Source: Rouxiella badensis (GTDB taxonomy: Bacteria > Pseudomonadota > Gammaproteobacteria > Enterobacterales > Enterobacteriaceae). Taken from it: a DNA stretch of 64,000 bases. Position 1 is the stretch's first letter, and every line of letters begins with the position of its first letter. Below, piece by piece: positions 30,519 to 39,390 of this stretch. The stretch is from NCBI RefSeq assembly GCF_002093665.1, contig NZ_MRWE01000012.1, forward strand, positions 58,542 through 122,541, in the 5' to 3' direction. Both the position numbers and the translations under genes were made by a program. The notes below the pieces were generated by a model. It worked only from the letters and a program-made list of their open reading frames with translations. It was not told the origin of the DNA and searched no databases.

Positions 30519-31145
30519 TCAGCAACGAGCGAGAATGGTTTTCGCTTGTTCGAACAATCGGTTACGAGAAAACATTAGCTGCAGACGGCCACCGCCTACT
30601 TGCTGCCAAAGTACTGCTGCGCGGATACCCGCGAGAAGCAAGGCACGGACTTTAGCCTGAATCTGTGTGTTCTGCAAAATTGCCGGTGAGCCGACAACCT
30701 GAATTCTTGGCCCCGCAGGGCTGACGATATCGACGTAAATCGAGGCCAGTGAGCTCATTACCTGATCTGACTCGAGCTCGAAATGCGCCAGCTGACGATC
30801 GAGCTGGTCGATACGCTGCCCGAGTTGTTCCATCGAGGACTTTTTGGCGTGCAGCTTACGTTCGAGCACCATCAGACTTAGAGTATAGCGGGTCAACTCG
30901 GCACCCAGCCCCTGACGATTTGCATTCAGCACGCCGAGCAGGGTTTCGAGCCCCATTTTCAGGTTGGCTTCGTTATTTCCGTATACCGCGAGCGTTGACG
31001 CCGGGTTCATTTCGAGCAGGCTGCGCAGGGAGACCATCATCTCTTCTTTCGCGCAGCTGCCTTCGTGGGCCAATTGTTGAACGAGACGCGCAGACTGGCA
31101 CATTCCGGCCAAGGCGAGCGTAATGTCATAATAATTTTTGGCCAC
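30519..31145 (-). CDS. hflD: High-frequency lysogenization protein HflD
   Basis: HflD is a membrane-associated helical protein which in E. coli binds phage lambda CII and influences lysogeny; its host role is unclear. The 208-residue product starts with [13 protein letters not shown] and contains [15 protein letters not shown] and VWWHQVGGG-type (LWQQVGGGR) segments of the family. The GTG at 31145 follows GGAGTAACC and matches the E. coli N-terminus. In E. coli mnmA lies directly upstream; here an LprI-like gene and an ERIC element intervene. Confidence 0.93.
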   Translation of the reverse strand: MAKNYYDITLALAGMCQSARLVQQLAHEGSCAKEEMMVSLRSLLEMNPASTLAVYGNNEANLKMGLETLLGVLNANRQGLGAELTRYTLSLMVLERKLHAKKSSMEQLGQRIDQLDRQLAHFELESDQVMSSLASIYVDIVSPAGPRIQVVGSPAILQNTQIQAKVRALLLAGIRAAVLWQQVGGGRLQLMFSRNRLFEQAKTILARC

Positions 31146-31392
31146 GGTTACTCCTGTAAGCGTTATTCGACGGCAAGATTCTGTGACTTTTGCGTACGCC
31201 AAACTAATGGCGACAGATCATGCCATAAAACGCAGGCTAAACACAGCGCCGAAAAGCAGGGAATGCGAGTCTTAGCCCGATAAAATGGGCGAGATAGCCT
31301 AAACTAGGCGCTAATCAGGAGGCGAAACGCCAGTCTGCCCACGGAATACGTGCAGAACCTGCTTTTACGTTTTCATAAAAAAGGAATAAAAG

Positions 31393-31824
31393 ATGAAGAA
31401 GTTATGGCTGCTTATACTGTGTCCGAGTGTTTTGCTGACCGCTTTGGCCGCCCATGCCGAGGTGCCGGGAAAGGCTATCGATCAAAAAATTGAGGCCTGT
31501 TCAAAAAAGGCGGTCTCGACGCTGGATTCAGAGGCCTGTCTGCAACAGGGCTACACCGACTGGGACAAAGAGCTTAACGTACAGTATCAGGCGCTGCTCA
31601 AGGGGCAACCGGCGGCGGTTAAAAAGGCTATCGTCCAGTCACAGCGCGACTGGCTGACTTATCAGAAATCGTATTTTAACGCGTTGGACAATTTTTATCG
31701 CCAGCAGCAGGGAACCGTCTGGGGCATCGTGGATGCGCAGGCCAAGCTCGATTTTATCCGCCACAAGGCGATTGAATTAAATGCTTTTGCAGGGAGTCTG
31801 GATTTAAGTAACGGGCAGGGCTAA
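31393..31824 (+). CDS. LprI-family (DUF1311) secreted protein
   Basis: The protein has a clear signal peptide (about residues 1-22, ending AAHAE) and a C-terminal lysozyme-inhibitor-LprI-type domain. That domain shows paired cysteines (Cys36, Cys49), the DWDKELNVQYQALLK helix and the QRDWLTYQKSYFNAL motif. It is therefore probably periplasmic; lysozyme inhibition is known for some family members only, so function is tentative. It lies opposite in strand to its neighbours hflD and mnmA, and its stop codon sits at the very edge of the ERIC element. Confidence 0.8.
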   Translation: MKKLWLLILCPSVLLTALAAHAEVPGKAIDQKIEACSKKAVSTLDSEACLQQGYTDWDKELNVQYQALLKGQPAAVKKAIVQSQRDWLTYQKSYFNALDNFYRQQQGTVWGIVDAQAKLDFIRHKAIELNAFAGSLDLSNGQG

Positions 31825-31948
31825 ACCCCTCAGGATTTCATGCTGCAACGGCGTTGAAAGTTCTCGTTCACCCCCAGTCACTTACGGGTGTAAGCGTCTG
31901 GGGGTGCATTCGGTTGCCGTTATCGGGTATTGCGAGACTTGATAAGGC
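31822..31948. repeat. ERIC (IRU) element
   Basis: The 127 bases between the LprI-like gene and mnmA, exactly the canonical ERIC length, match the ERIC pattern. There is a TAAACCCCTC edge and a GCTGCA segment. The central imperfect palindrome is TTCACCCCCAGTCACTTAC, a GGGT loop, then GTAAGC and CTGGGGGTG, followed by TTCGGTTGCCG. The outer parts are diverged. The core folds as a 9-bp stem, a 3x3 internal loop and a 5-bp stem. It can act as a transcript-processing or end signal for both convergent genes. Confidence 0.8.
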
Positions 31949-33058
31949 TTATTGCGTCAGCGGAATACGCTGTTCAATCACGCCGCCGCCAAGGCAGACT
32001 TCGCCCTGATAGAACACGGCGGACTGACCCGGGGTGACGGCTGCCACCGGTGATTCGAAGCGAACCTCGATGCGGTTGTCATCCAGAGGTGTCACCACGC
32101 ACAGAATATCTTCCTGACGGTAACGGGTTTTCACCACGCAGTTAAACGGCGCGGTAATCGGCTGGCGATCGACCCAGTCAAGCTGTTGGGCAATCAGGCC
32201 GACCGACATCAGACGCGGGTGCTCGTGCCCCTGTGCCACATAAAGGATATTGTTGGCGACGTCTTTATCGACCACGTACCACGGATCTTCTCCGCCGTCC
32301 TTTTGTCCTCCAATCCCGAGGCCTTTACGCTGACCCAGCGTGTGGTACATCAGGCCCTGATGTTTACCCATCTCTTGACCCTCGACGCTTTTAATCACGC
32401 CAGGTTGAGCAGGCAGATAGCGGCCGAGGAAGTCACGGAATTTACGCTCACCGATAAAACAGATACCGGTTGAATCTTTCTTCTTGGCCGTGACCAGCTC
32501 TTGCTCTTCGGCAATGCGACGAACCTCTGGCTTTTCAAGCTCACCCACCGGGAACAGGCTTTTGGCAATCTGATGGCTGCCCAGCGTATAAAGAAAGTAG
32601 CTCTGGTCCTTGTTGCCGTCCAGACCGCGCAGCAGCTGGCTTTGACCGTCAACGTCGTGACGACGGACGTAGTGACCGGTGGCAATATAGTCTGCGCCCA
32701 GGTCCTCGGCAGCGAACTCGAGAAACGCTTTGAACTTAATCTCTTTGTTACACAGAATATCCGGGTTTGGCGTGCGTCCTGCCTTATATTCCTGCAGGAA
32801 ATGTTCGAACACGTTGTCCCAATACTCTGCCGCAAAATTGATGGTGTGCAGCTTGATACCCAGTTTGTCACTTACCGCCTGTGCATCGGCAAGATCGGTG
32901 GCTGCGGAGCAATATTCTTCATCGTCGTCCTCTTCCCAATTCTTCATAAAGAGTCCCTCGACCTGATATCCCTGCTGTTGCAGCAGGTAGGCAGATACCG
33001 AGGAGTCGACGCCGCCGGACATTCCGACGATCACTTTTTTCTGGCTGTTGTCTGACAT
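31949..33058 (-). CDS. mnmA: tRNA-specific 2-thiouridylase MnmA
   Basis: MnmA installs the 2-thio group of 5-methylaminomethyl-2-thiouridine at position 34 of Lys, Glu and Gln tRNAs, receiving sulfur from TusE. The PP-loop SGGVDSS is at residues 14-20, and the catalytic cysteines are Cys103 ([10 protein letters not shown]) and Cys200 (STGICFIGE). The ATG at 33058 gives 369 residues (E. coli 368); the longer frame to 33082 lacks family similarity. Its stop abuts the ERIC element. Confidence 0.96.
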   Translation of the reverse strand: MSDNSQKKVIVGMSGGVDSSVSAYLLQQQGYQVEGLFMKNWEEDDDEEYCSAATDLADAQAVSDKLGIKLHTINFAAEYWDNVFEHFLQEYKAGRTPNPDILCNKEIKFKAFLEFAAEDLGADYIATGHYVRRHDVDGQSQLLRGLDGNKDQSYFLYTLGSHQIAKSLFPVGELEKPEVRRIAEEQELVTAKKKDSTGICFIGERKFRDFLGRYLPAQPGVIKSVEGQEMGKHQGLMYHTLGQRKGLGIGGQKDGGEDPWYVVDKDVANNILYVAQGHEHPRLMSVGLIAQQLDWVDRQPITAPFNCVVKTRYRQEDILCVVTPLDDNRIEVRFESPVAAVTPGQSAVFYQGEVCLGGGVIEQRIPLTQ

Positions 33059-33226
33059 AGCAGTTCCAAAACATAGAGTCATAACCCGTTAAACGCCGTC
33101 CACACGAGGATGAAGGCCGCGTGCCAACGACGTTTTGTTCGGGGGCATAAAAAATAGCAGGCAGAATTTTATCACGTTGGCCGCCTTGCTGCACCGGTGA
33201 TTGGTGCGCAAGACGGAGATAGGACG

Positions 33227-33673
33227 TTAGTCGGGCAAGTTGTAATTGCCGAACAGCGCCAGCGGGTAGCGCGCGGGCTGCTGATACAGGCGAATACTCT
33301 CGGCAACCAGCGGTGAGCGTAGTTCTTTAGCGTTGAAGATCTCGTCGGCGGTGAGCCAGCGGCAGCCAGAAATATCGCTATCCTGCGGGAAAGTCGGCAC
33401 GATTTCCGCTAAATCAATCACGAAGGTGAAACGCAGAAAAGGCGTCTCATCGGGCGCCTGCCACTGATGCAGGCCGAGAAAAAACTGCGGCGATGCGTCA
33501 ATGCCGGTCTCCTCGAACAGCTCGCGGCGCACGGCGGTGAGCAGCGTTTCATTGGCCTCGAGATGTCCGGCGGGCTGGTTCAGCGTCAGCCTGTTGTTGA
33601 TGATTTCTTCAACCAGCAAAAACCGCCCCTCTGCCTGCACAACACAAGCAACGGTGACGTTGGGTCTAAACAT
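33227..33673 (-). CDS. nudJ: Phosphatase NudJ (Nudix)
   Basis: NudJ (YmfB) hydrolyses thiamine pyrophosphate precursors and nucleoside di/triphosphates in vitro. The Nudix box is complete: [17 protein letters not shown] then FEETGI. At 148 residues it is slightly shorter than E. coli NudJ (153). Its start overlaps the rluE 3' end by 8 bases, so translation is probably coupled, and mnmA follows downstream. Confidence 0.93.
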   Translation of the reverse strand: MFRPNVTVACVVQAEGRFLLVEEIINNRLTLNQPAGHLEANETLLTAVRRELFEETGIDASPQFFLGLHQWQAPDETPFLRFTFVIDLAEIVPTFPQDSDISGCRWLTADEIFNAKELRSPLVAESIRLYQQPARYPLALFGNYNLPD

Positions 33674-34292
33674 AAGGTATTTCCTTCCATTGTCCCGGCG
33701 CCAGGTTATCGAGCGTCAGGTCGCCCATGCTGTAGCGGATAAGTCGTAATGTAGGATAGCCGATGTTTGCCGTCATGCGACGAACCTGACGGTTTCGACC
33801 CTCATATAGCGTGATTTTGAGCCAGCTGGTGGGAATGCTTTTACGCTCACGAATCGGCGGAACACGCGCCCATAGCCACTCGGGTTCGGGAACAAGCTCA
33901 ATGCCTGCGGCCAGCGTTTTACCATCTTTAAGCTCCAGCCCGCTGCGAAACGCTTTCAAAGAGAGGGCGTCCGGCTCACCTTCCACCTGCGCGTAATAGA
34001 CCTTGGCCGTCCGTTTTCCCGGCTGGGTTAACGCAGCCTGGAGTTGACCGTCGTTGGTCAGCACCAACAGGCCTTCGCTGTCTCTGTCCAGACGACCCGC
34101 CGCATACACGTCGCTCACGGGGATGAAATCCTTCAAAGTGGTACGACCTGCCTCATCGGTGAACTGCGGCAGCACGTCGAATGGCTTGTTGAAAAGCAGG
34201 ACTTTACGCTCTTTTTTCAACGAAGTGCTTTCCCGATGTGGCTTGGTGCTGAAACGTTTAACTTGGTGATTTTTAAAAGGGAATTTTTTCAT
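33666..34292 (-). CDS. rluE: 23S rRNA pseudouridine synthase RluE
   Basis: RluE makes pseudouridine at 23S rRNA position 2457. The RsuA/RluB family motif [16 protein letters not shown] carries the catalytic Asp69, and [15 protein letters not shown] is the second conserved motif. The lysine-rich N-terminal tail (about 30 residues) is typical of RluE. Its 3' end overlaps nudJ, and icd is divergent 132 bases away. Confidence 0.95.
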   Translation of the reverse strand: MKKFPFKNHQVKRFSTKPHRESTSLKKERKVLLFNKPFDVLPQFTDEAGRTTLKDFIPVSDVYAAGRLDRDSEGLLVLTNDGQLQAALTQPGKRTAKVYYAQVEGEPDALSLKAFRSGLELKDGKTLAAGIELVPEPEWLWARVPPIRERKSIPTSWLKITLYEGRNRQVRRMTANIGYPTLRLIRYSMGDLTLDNLAPGQWKEIPYV

Positions 34293-34372
34293 AGTCGTTG
34301 AAGTAGCCGAGAATTAGCGCATTATACTTGAAAATTGTTTGCGATTGGCGTCGTGAAAATAATCAAGTAGTA

Positions 34373-34401
34373 TTGACTCGCATCTTACAAATCATTAACA
34401 A
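34373..34401 (+). promoter_or_regulatory. icd: icd promoter with ArcA-like repeats
   Basis: TTGACT (34373-34378) and TAACAA (34396-34401) with a 17-base spacer are promoter-like. TTACA-N6-TAACA at 34385-34400, read on the other strand, is a direct repeat of TGTTA-like units with 11-base pitch, the ArcA binding pattern. ArcA repression of icd is known in E. coli; the site here is inferred. Confidence 0.5.
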
Positions 34402-34424
34402 ATAGTGCGCTAAAGGAGAGATTA

Positions 34425-35678
34425 ATGGAAAGCAAAGTTGTTGTCCCTACTGAAGGTACCAAGATTACCGTTGATGCCAAAGGTAAACTGGTTGTTCCAA
34501 ATAATCCTATTATCCCTTTTATTGAGGGTGACGGTATTGGTGTTGATGTAACCCCGGCAATGCTTAAAGTTGTCGATGCAGCTGTTCAGAAGGCTTACAA
34601 CGGTGAGCGTAAAATTTCCTGGATGGAAATTTACACCGGTGAGAAATCTGTAGAGCTGTACGGCCAGGACGTGTGGCTGCCGCAGGAAACGCTGGATCTG
34701 ATCCGCGAATATCGCGTTGCTATTAAAGGTCCACTGACCACTCCGGTCGGCGGGGGTATTCGTTCTTTAAACGTCGCACTTCGCCAGCAGCTTGACCTTT
34801 ATATCTGCCTGCGTCCTGTGCGTTATTACACCGGCACGCCGAGCCCGGTTAAACGCCCTGAAGATATTGATATGGTTATCTTCCGTGAGAACTCCGAAGA
34901 TATTTATGCGGGTATCGAATGGAAAGCCGGTTCTGCCGAAGCGGATAAAGTCATTAAGTTCCTGCAAGACGAGATGGGCGTAAACAAAATTCGTTTCCCT
35001 CATGACTGCGGCATCGGCGTGAAGCCATGTTCCGAAGAGGGCACTAAACGCCTGGTACGTGCAGCGATTGAATACACCATCACTAACGATCGTGATTCAC
35101 TGACGCTGGTACACAAAGGCAACATCATGAAATTCACCGAGGGTGCGTTCAAGGATTGGGGTTACCAGCTGGCTCGCGAAGAGTTTGGCGGTGAGCTGAT
35201 CGACGGCGGACCTTGGGTTAAAATTAAGAACCCTAACAACGGCAAAGATATCATCATTAAAGACGTGATTGCCGATGCGTTCCTGCAACAGATCCTGCTG
35301 CGTCCTGCTGAATACGACGTGATTGCCTGTATGAATCTGAACGGCGACTACATCTCTGACGCCCTGGCGGCGCAGGTTGGCGGTATCGGTATTGCGCCGG
35401 GGGCCAACATTGGTTCCGACTGTGCGCTGTTTGAAGCCACCCACGGTACTGCACCGAAATATGCCGGTCAGGACAAAGTGAACCCAGGCTCAGTGATCCT
35501 TTCTGCGGAAATGATGCTGCGCCACCTGGAGTGGTTCGAAGCGGCTGACCTGATTGTTAAAGGCATGGAAGCGGCGATTGCCAAGAAAACCGTGACCTAT
35601 GATTTCGAACGTCTGATGGAAGGCGCTAAGCTGCTGAAATGTTCAGAGTTCGGCGATGCGATGATCGCCAATATGTAA
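34425..35678 (+). CDS. icd: Isocitrate dehydrogenase (NADP+)
   Basis: Icd converts isocitrate to 2-oxoglutarate in the TCA cycle. The 417-residue protein carries the regulatory serine (Ser114 here, Ser113 in E. coli) in [13 protein letters not shown], the site phosphorylated by AceK. It also carries the family signature [17 protein letters not shown]. The ATG follows AAAGGAGAG. Unlike many E. coli K-12 strains there is no e14-like prophage or duplicated icd 3' end after the gene. Confidence 0.98.
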   Translation: MESKVVVPTEGTKITVDAKGKLVVPNNPIIPFIEGDGIGVDVTPAMLKVVDAAVQKAYNGERKISWMEIYTGEKSVELYGQDVWLPQETLDLIREYRVAIKGPLTTPVGGGIRSLNVALRQQLDLYICLRPVRYYTGTPSPVKRPEDIDMVIFRENSEDIYAGIEWKAGSAEADKVIKFLQDEMGVNKIRFPHDCGIGVKPCSEEGTKRLVRAAIEYTITNDRDSLTLVHKGNIMKFTEGAFKDWGYQLAREEFGGELIDGGPWVKIKNPNNGKDIIIKDVIADAFLQQILLRPAEYDVIACMNLNGDYISDALAAQVGGIGIAPGANIGSDCALFEATHGTAPKYAGQDKVNPGSVILSAEMMLRHLEWFEAADLIVKGMEAAIAKKTVTYDFERLMEGAKLLKCSEFGDAMIANM

Positions 35679-35700
35679 TTTCGGGAAACCGGAATACATA

Positions 35701-35728
35701 AAAAAGGGAGCCTGAGGGCTCCCTTTTT
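35701..35728 (+). terminator. icd terminator
   Basis: AAAAAGGGAGCC, a TGAG loop and GGCTCCCTTTTT form a perfect 12-bp stem with A and T tracts, 22 bases after icd. It can also serve the converging small gene at 35764-35988. Confidence 0.92.
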
Positions 35729-35763
35729 ATTCGCTTACAGTCTGCTGTAAGCAGCCCGGCAGA

Positions 35764-35988
35764 TTACTGCTGTTTCTGCGCTTCGGCGGCCTTCTCTTTT
35801 TTGGCTTTTGCCGCCATGTGGTGGCCGACGACACAGCCGCCAACGGCACCTAATACGGCGTGGTGATGCGCAACGTGGCCCGCGACAGCGCCAACGGCCG
35901 CGCCTTTCAGGCAGCCTTCAGCGTGAGCAAAAGTCGTTGCTGACATCAGCGTAGCGAAAACGATAAAGCAACAGGAAATCTTACGCAT
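35764..35988 (-). CDS. Small secreted glycine-zipper protein
   Basis: This 74-residue product has a signal peptide ending in AHA before Glu24, a glycine-zipper hairpin (GAAVGAVAG and LGAVGGCVVG) rich in histidine between the halves, and a Lys/Ala/Gln-rich C-terminal tail. Two cysteines (GCLKG and GGCVV) could form a disulfide. It is probably periplasmic or outer-membrane associated. No gene name can be assigned; it resembles other short glycine-zipper 2TM proteins of enterics. Confidence 0.75.
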   Translation of the reverse strand: MRKISCCFIVFATLMSATTFAHAEGCLKGAAVGAVAGHVAHHHAVLGAVGGCVVGHHMAAKAKKEKAAEAQKQQ

Positions 35989-36199
35989 AGAATTATATCC
36001 CCAAAGGAAAGAATAGACTCATTATTAACATGTCATAACTTCCAGCCTGCTGTCATGGTGCCTTCTGTAAGCAATTACTGCTTATGTTACGCATCATGTA
36101 GCCTTTGAGCTTGAATATAGAGCACAGAAGGGAATAAAAGCCTGCCGACCTTTACAATTATATGCACGGTCCTGTCATTATTTGTGCAGGAGCGGGATT

Positions 36200-36216
36200 G
36201 GTTTACCGCAGATTTT
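36200..36216 (+). promoter_or_regulatory. PhoP-box-like site upstream of the IraP-like gene
   Basis: GGTTTA-CCGCA-GATTTT matches the first PhoP half-site perfectly and the second at four of six bases, with the correct 11-base pitch. An A/T-rich -10-like segment (GAATAAACT) begins 11 bases later. This is suggestive only. Confidence 0.35.
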
Positions 36217-36298
36217 GTTCTAAAGTGGAATAAACTGTATGAAATTCACTCAATATCACCGCAACAGTTTTCACTGCGAGACAAAGAGGGGTGCCGCT

Positions 36299-36586
36299 AT
36301 GTCCAATCAAGAGCAGTTTGAGGTGCTGATGGCGCGTATTGACGCGCTGGAAGAGCGCGAAAAACAACTTACCTATGCATCGAATGCTTATCAGGCAATC
36401 CTGACCACGCTACTGGGCAATCTTGATAAAACCACGCGTGACAAGGTGATCCATATGGTCGATCAAGCCCATGATATCGCCTATGCCAGAGCCAATATCG
36501 AGCAGAAAGGCAATATCCTCGGGGCCGATGATATTACCCAGCGCATTTTCCTGTTTGCTCAAGGGCGTGCGTCTCAATCCCGCTAA
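36299..36586 (+). CDS. Small coiled-coil protein, IraP-like
   Basis: This 95-residue cytoplasmic protein starts at an ATG seven bases after AAAGAGGGG; a longer in-frame start at 36239 lacks a ribosome site. An N-terminal heptad region (LMARIDALEEREKQL) is followed by ILTTLLGNLDKTTRDKVIHM, which can be aligned to E. coli IraP, the RssB anti-adaptor that stabilises sigma-S. Shared residues include Ile, Thr, Leu, Asn, Ile, Val and Ala at matching spacing. The similarity is modest and was judged by eye; treat as a candidate IraP-type protein. Confidence 0.6.
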   Translation: MSNQEQFEVLMARIDALEEREKQLTYASNAYQAILTTLLGNLDKTTRDKVIHMVDQAHDIAYARANIEQKGNILGADDITQRIFLFAQGRASQSR

Positions 36587-36628
36587 CCTGGACAAGACAG
36601 CGCTGCTTTACCCTTTAGCATCAACAGG

Positions 36629-36841
36629 CTATGAGCGCCTGTCTGCTTTTAGCAGGTTAACCGCAGCCCCAATCAAGATACGCTGCTGAACGCCCGCAGT
36701 GCTCAGTTTATGTTCCAGATAATCAATTAACGAATCTGCCGTGAGGGGCTCGCCGCGATGGCGTAGCTCAATCACTCCCTCACCAATAATGCGAGCAACT
36801 TCGTCCCAAAGGGGTTGGATCTCGCTTTCCGAGAATTGCAT
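36629..36841 (-). CDS. Possible AriR/YmgB-family regulator
   Basis: This 70-residue acidic helical protein has a strong GGAGG ribosome site five bases before its ATG. Its pattern (IGEGVIELRHRG, then LTADSLIDYLEHKL) resembles the YmgB/AriR family of biofilm and acid-resistance connector proteins. In E. coli the ycgZ-ymgA-ariR genes also lie downstream of icd, which supports the guess. Function is not established; it could be an unrelated small helical protein. Confidence 0.6.
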   Translation of the reverse strand: MQFSESEIQPLWDEVARIIGEGVIELRHRGEPLTADSLIDYLEHKLSTAGVQQRILIGAAVNLLKADRRS

Positions 36842-36861
36842 AAGGCCTCCCGTCTGTACGA

Positions 36862-36960
36862 ATGATGTTCAATTTATCATCTGAGACACCGGTGGCAAGG
36901 CCTATTCGGCGAACAGTTGGGGGCGGATTATCGGCAACATCGAGGGGAATTTCGAAATGA
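36862..36960 (+). CDS. Tentative 32-codon ORF before a terminator
   Basis: An ATG-ATG start opens a 32-residue frame rich in Arg, Gly and Ser that stops on the first base of a strong hairpin terminator. There is no ribosome site, so translation is doubtful. It is listed because no other plus-strand gene explains that terminator. Confidence 0.2.
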   Translation: MMFNLSSETPVARPIRRTVGGGLSATSRGISK

Positions 36961-36993
36961 GCCCCGCCTTTCAGAGAGTTGGCGGGGCTTTTT
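36960..36993 (+). terminator. Terminator between the AriR-like and OppA-like genes
   Basis: AGCCCCGCC pairs with GGCGGGGCT (36981-36989) and runs into TTTTT on the plus strand. It lies 20 bases beyond the minus-strand OppA-like stop, but its T tract points to the plus strand, where the nearest confirmed gene ends almost 400 bases earlier. Confidence 0.75.
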
Positions 36994-37013
36994 AGTCTGA
37001 GTAGAATCTAAAA

Positions 37014-38651
37014 TCAGTGTTTAATCACATACAAATTTTTTGCAAAAACCCTTCCCTGCGGATCGTGGTCATCAAAGCCGCCGATATAAGGCTTAACCAG
37101 CTTGGCGCTGACATAGTGATAAAGCGGAACCACCGGGGCCTGAGTATTCAGAATATCCTCAGCCTTCTGATAGTCCTTTTGTACCTGATCTTTGCTGGTG
37201 GCCGCCAGCGCATCGTCGAGCACCTTATCATAGTCGGCGTCGTGGAATTTCGGGGTATTCTCGCTGTTATCACTGCGGAAAGTATTCAGGAAGGTCGAGG
37301 GTTCATTATAGTCGGCTATCCATGCATAACGCACCACGTCGTAGTTACCCTGATGCATGGTATCCAGCATGGTCTTCCATTCCTGATTCTGCAACACTGC
37401 CGTCACGCCCAGATTTTTCTTCCACATTGAGGCGGCTGCAATCGCGATGTGCTGGTGTGATTCGCTAGTGTTATAAAGCAGATTGAATTTCAGAGGATGC
37501 TGTGGACCAAATCCGGCCTCGGCTAACAGCTTGCGGGCCTCGGCGTTACGCTGATCCTGCGTCATATTGGCGACAGCCGGTAATTTGAAAGTGTAGCCGC
37601 CCGTATTATCTGGGGTAATGGTATACGCCGCCGTTTGGCCTTGACCCAACACTTTATCCGCGATGATGCCGCGGTCTATTCCCAGACTCAACGCCTGACG
37701 TACACGGACGTCGTTAAATGGCGGTTTCTGATTATTAAACGCGTAGTAATAGACCCCGAGGTAAGGGCTGGTGTGAACCTGCGAACCCAGCTCTTTCTTC
37801 AGTGAGGCAAACTGAACTTCAGGAATGGTCAGGGTAATATCAATCTCACCGGCCTTGTAACGGTTGACGTCTGCGGCACCTGAAGCAATGGGCAAGTAAG
37901 TGACCTGTGAAAGAACGGTATGCGCATTATCCCAGTAATTCGGGTTGCGCTCGGCGACCACGCGCTCATTCACTGTCCAGCTTTTGAGCTTGAAAGGCCC
38001 GCTGCTGACCAGATTACCCGGCTGCGTCCATTTATCGCCATACTTCTCAACGTCGGCCTGACTGACCGGGAACAGAGAATAGTGTGAGATCATCTGCAGG
38101 AAGTAGGACATCGGACGGTCGAGCTCAACCTGCACGGTCTGCGCATCTAGCGCCTTGACGCCGAGCCTGTCGGGCGACGTTTTACCTGCGATAATGCTGT
38201 CGGCGTTCAACACGTGCACCGTGCCAAGGTAGCTTTCATAAGGGGAGACGGTTTTGGGATCGATAAGACGTCGCCAGCTGTAAACCACATCCTGCGCAGT
38301 AATCGGTGAGCCGTCCGACCAGCGTAATCCCGGGCGTAAATGAAACACCCAGGTTTTATTATCTTTGGTGTCCCAGCTTGCCGCTAATTCAGGGCGCGGA
38401 TTACCGTTATCATCGATGCTGACCAATCCGACAAACAGGTCGCTCAGGATGTTGCTTTCCACATTGCTTTCGGCTTTATGAACGTCCAGGGTGGCAGGTT
38501 CAGAACCGTTGTTACGCACAATTTCCTGTTTTTGAGCAAGCACGACGCCCTGAGGTACGGTGGCTGCCTGAGCCATTAGCGGAGATAAACAAAAGCCTGA
38601 AACCAACAGTACAAGAGGAAGTCGTTTTCCGAAGGTGTTGCTTCTTTGCAT
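37014..38651 (-). CDS. OppA/MppA-type oligopeptide-binding protein
   Basis: This family 5 periplasmic solute-binding protein of 545 residues has a cleavable signal (about 1-29, ending AQAA). Features include the N-terminal LAQKQEIVRNNGSEPATLDVHK, PGLRWSDGSPITAQDVVYSW cut into short conserved blocks, and LLYNTSESHQHIAIA near the C-lobe. The last residues VIKH are shared by OppA and MppA. Segments such as RGIIADKVLGQG and NEPSTFL are closer to MppA (murein tripeptide) than OppA. No oppBCDF permease genes are adjacent, so it probably uses a permease encoded elsewhere. Confidence 0.88.
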   Translation of the reverse strand: MQRSNTFGKRLPLVLLVSGFCLSPLMAQAATVPQGVVLAQKQEIVRNNGSEPATLDVHKAESNVESNILSDLFVGLVSIDDNGNPRPELAASWDTKDNKTWVFHLRPGLRWSDGSPITAQDVVYSWRRLIDPKTVSPYESYLGTVHVLNADSIIAGKTSPDRLGVKALDAQTVQVELDRPMSYFLQMISHYSLFPVSQADVEKYGDKWTQPGNLVSSGPFKLKSWTVNERVVAERNPNYWDNAHTVLSQVTYLPIASGAADVNRYKAGEIDITLTIPEVQFASLKKELGSQVHTSPYLGVYYYAFNNQKPPFNDVRVRQALSLGIDRGIIADKVLGQGQTAAYTITPDNTGGYTFKLPAVANMTQDQRNAEARKLLAEAGFGPQHPLKFNLLYNTSESHQHIAIAAASMWKKNLGVTAVLQNQEWKTMLDTMHQGNYDVVRYAWIADYNEPSTFLNTFRSDNSENTPKFHDADYDKVLDDALAATSKDQVQKDYQKAEDILNTQAPVVPLYHYVSAKLVKPYIGGFDDHDPQGRVFAKNLYVIKH

Positions 38652-38770
38652 CGCTATTTTCCTATTTCAATTAATATATTAAATATCAATGAATAACAGG
38701 TAATTGATAGCGCTATTGCTAAGAATAATCAACGTTTAATGATTGGATTTGCGTTAACGGCGCTTAAGTT

Positions 38771-38962
38771 TTAAAAATCAGCATGGGAATGAGCAGGGAT
38801 CCAGTCGCCATCGATAAACTCTTCAATGGGATAACACCCTGCCTGATGCAGCCCCTGTTGGCGCATGGCGATGTGGCATTCCTGAACTGTATCAAAGGCA
38901 TCGACCACCATATCGTCGCATCCACCACCCAGATAACATACTGTGAGAACCAGTGCGAACAT
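38771..38962 (-). CDS. yebW: YebW small protein
   Basis: The 63-residue product resembles E. coli YebW in length and pattern: FALVLTVCYLGGGCDD at the start, VVDAFDT, CYPIEEFIDGDW near the end and a terminal DF. Four cysteines are spaced as in YebW. The second of two tandem ATGs (38962) was chosen because it stands five bases from GGAGG. Function is unknown. In E. coli yebW lies elsewhere in the yebV-rsmF area. Confidence 0.85.
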   Translation of the reverse strand: MFALVLTVCYLGGGCDDMVVDAFDTVQECHIAMRQQGLHQAGCYPIEEFIDGDWIPAHSHADF

Positions 38963-39082
38963 CATTGCCTCCTCTGCAATTTACCTCATTAAGCATAGAA
39001 GCTCTGATGAAATTCAACAGCGACGTGTTATCCTTTGCGCCGAATTTTTTACGCTTAAATTGAGTACCGAGGAGTTACGGGG

Positions 39083-39328
39083 ATGTCAGAGAGCTTATCT
39101 AAAGAGCAGGAACTTGAGTCAGATTTGGTTGCGTGCCAGCTGGTTATTAAACAAATTCTGGACGTTATTGACGTTATCGCGCCGACCGAAGTGCGTGACA
39201 AAATGTCTCACCAACTGAAAAGTATCGATTTTAGCACCCATCCTGCCGGTGCCGATCCTGTTACTCGTCGTGCGATTGAGAAAGCGATTTCGCTGATTGA
39301 GCTCAAGTTTACCAAGCACGACAGCTAA
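39083..39328 (+). CDS. Conserved small protein (possibly DUF2766)
   Basis: This 81-residue acidic, helical, soluble protein starts at an ATG after GAGGAG. It has an N-terminal acidic helix ([15 protein letters not shown]), a hydrophobic stretch [13 protein letters not shown] and an amphipathic C-terminal helix [13 protein letters not shown]. It resembles a small family conserved in enteric genomes, possibly DUF2766; the name is from memory and not verified. No function is known. Confidence 0.7.
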   Translation: MSESLSKEQELESDLVACQLVIKQILDVIDVIAPTEVRDKMSHQLKSIDFSTHPAGADPVTRRAIEKAISLIELKFTKHDS

Positions 39329-39347
39329 GAAAGAAGAAGTGTGGTTA

Positions 39348-39371
39348 TAACCCGCAGAAAATTGCGGGTTA
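39348..39371. terminator. Hairpin between converging small genes
   Basis: TAACCCGC pairs with GCGGGTTA around an 8-base loop, between the 39083 gene (+) and yobH (-). The downstream T content is modest, so it may be a weak bidirectional terminator. Confidence 0.55.
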
Positions 39372-39390
39372 TTCTCTATTTTACAGGATG

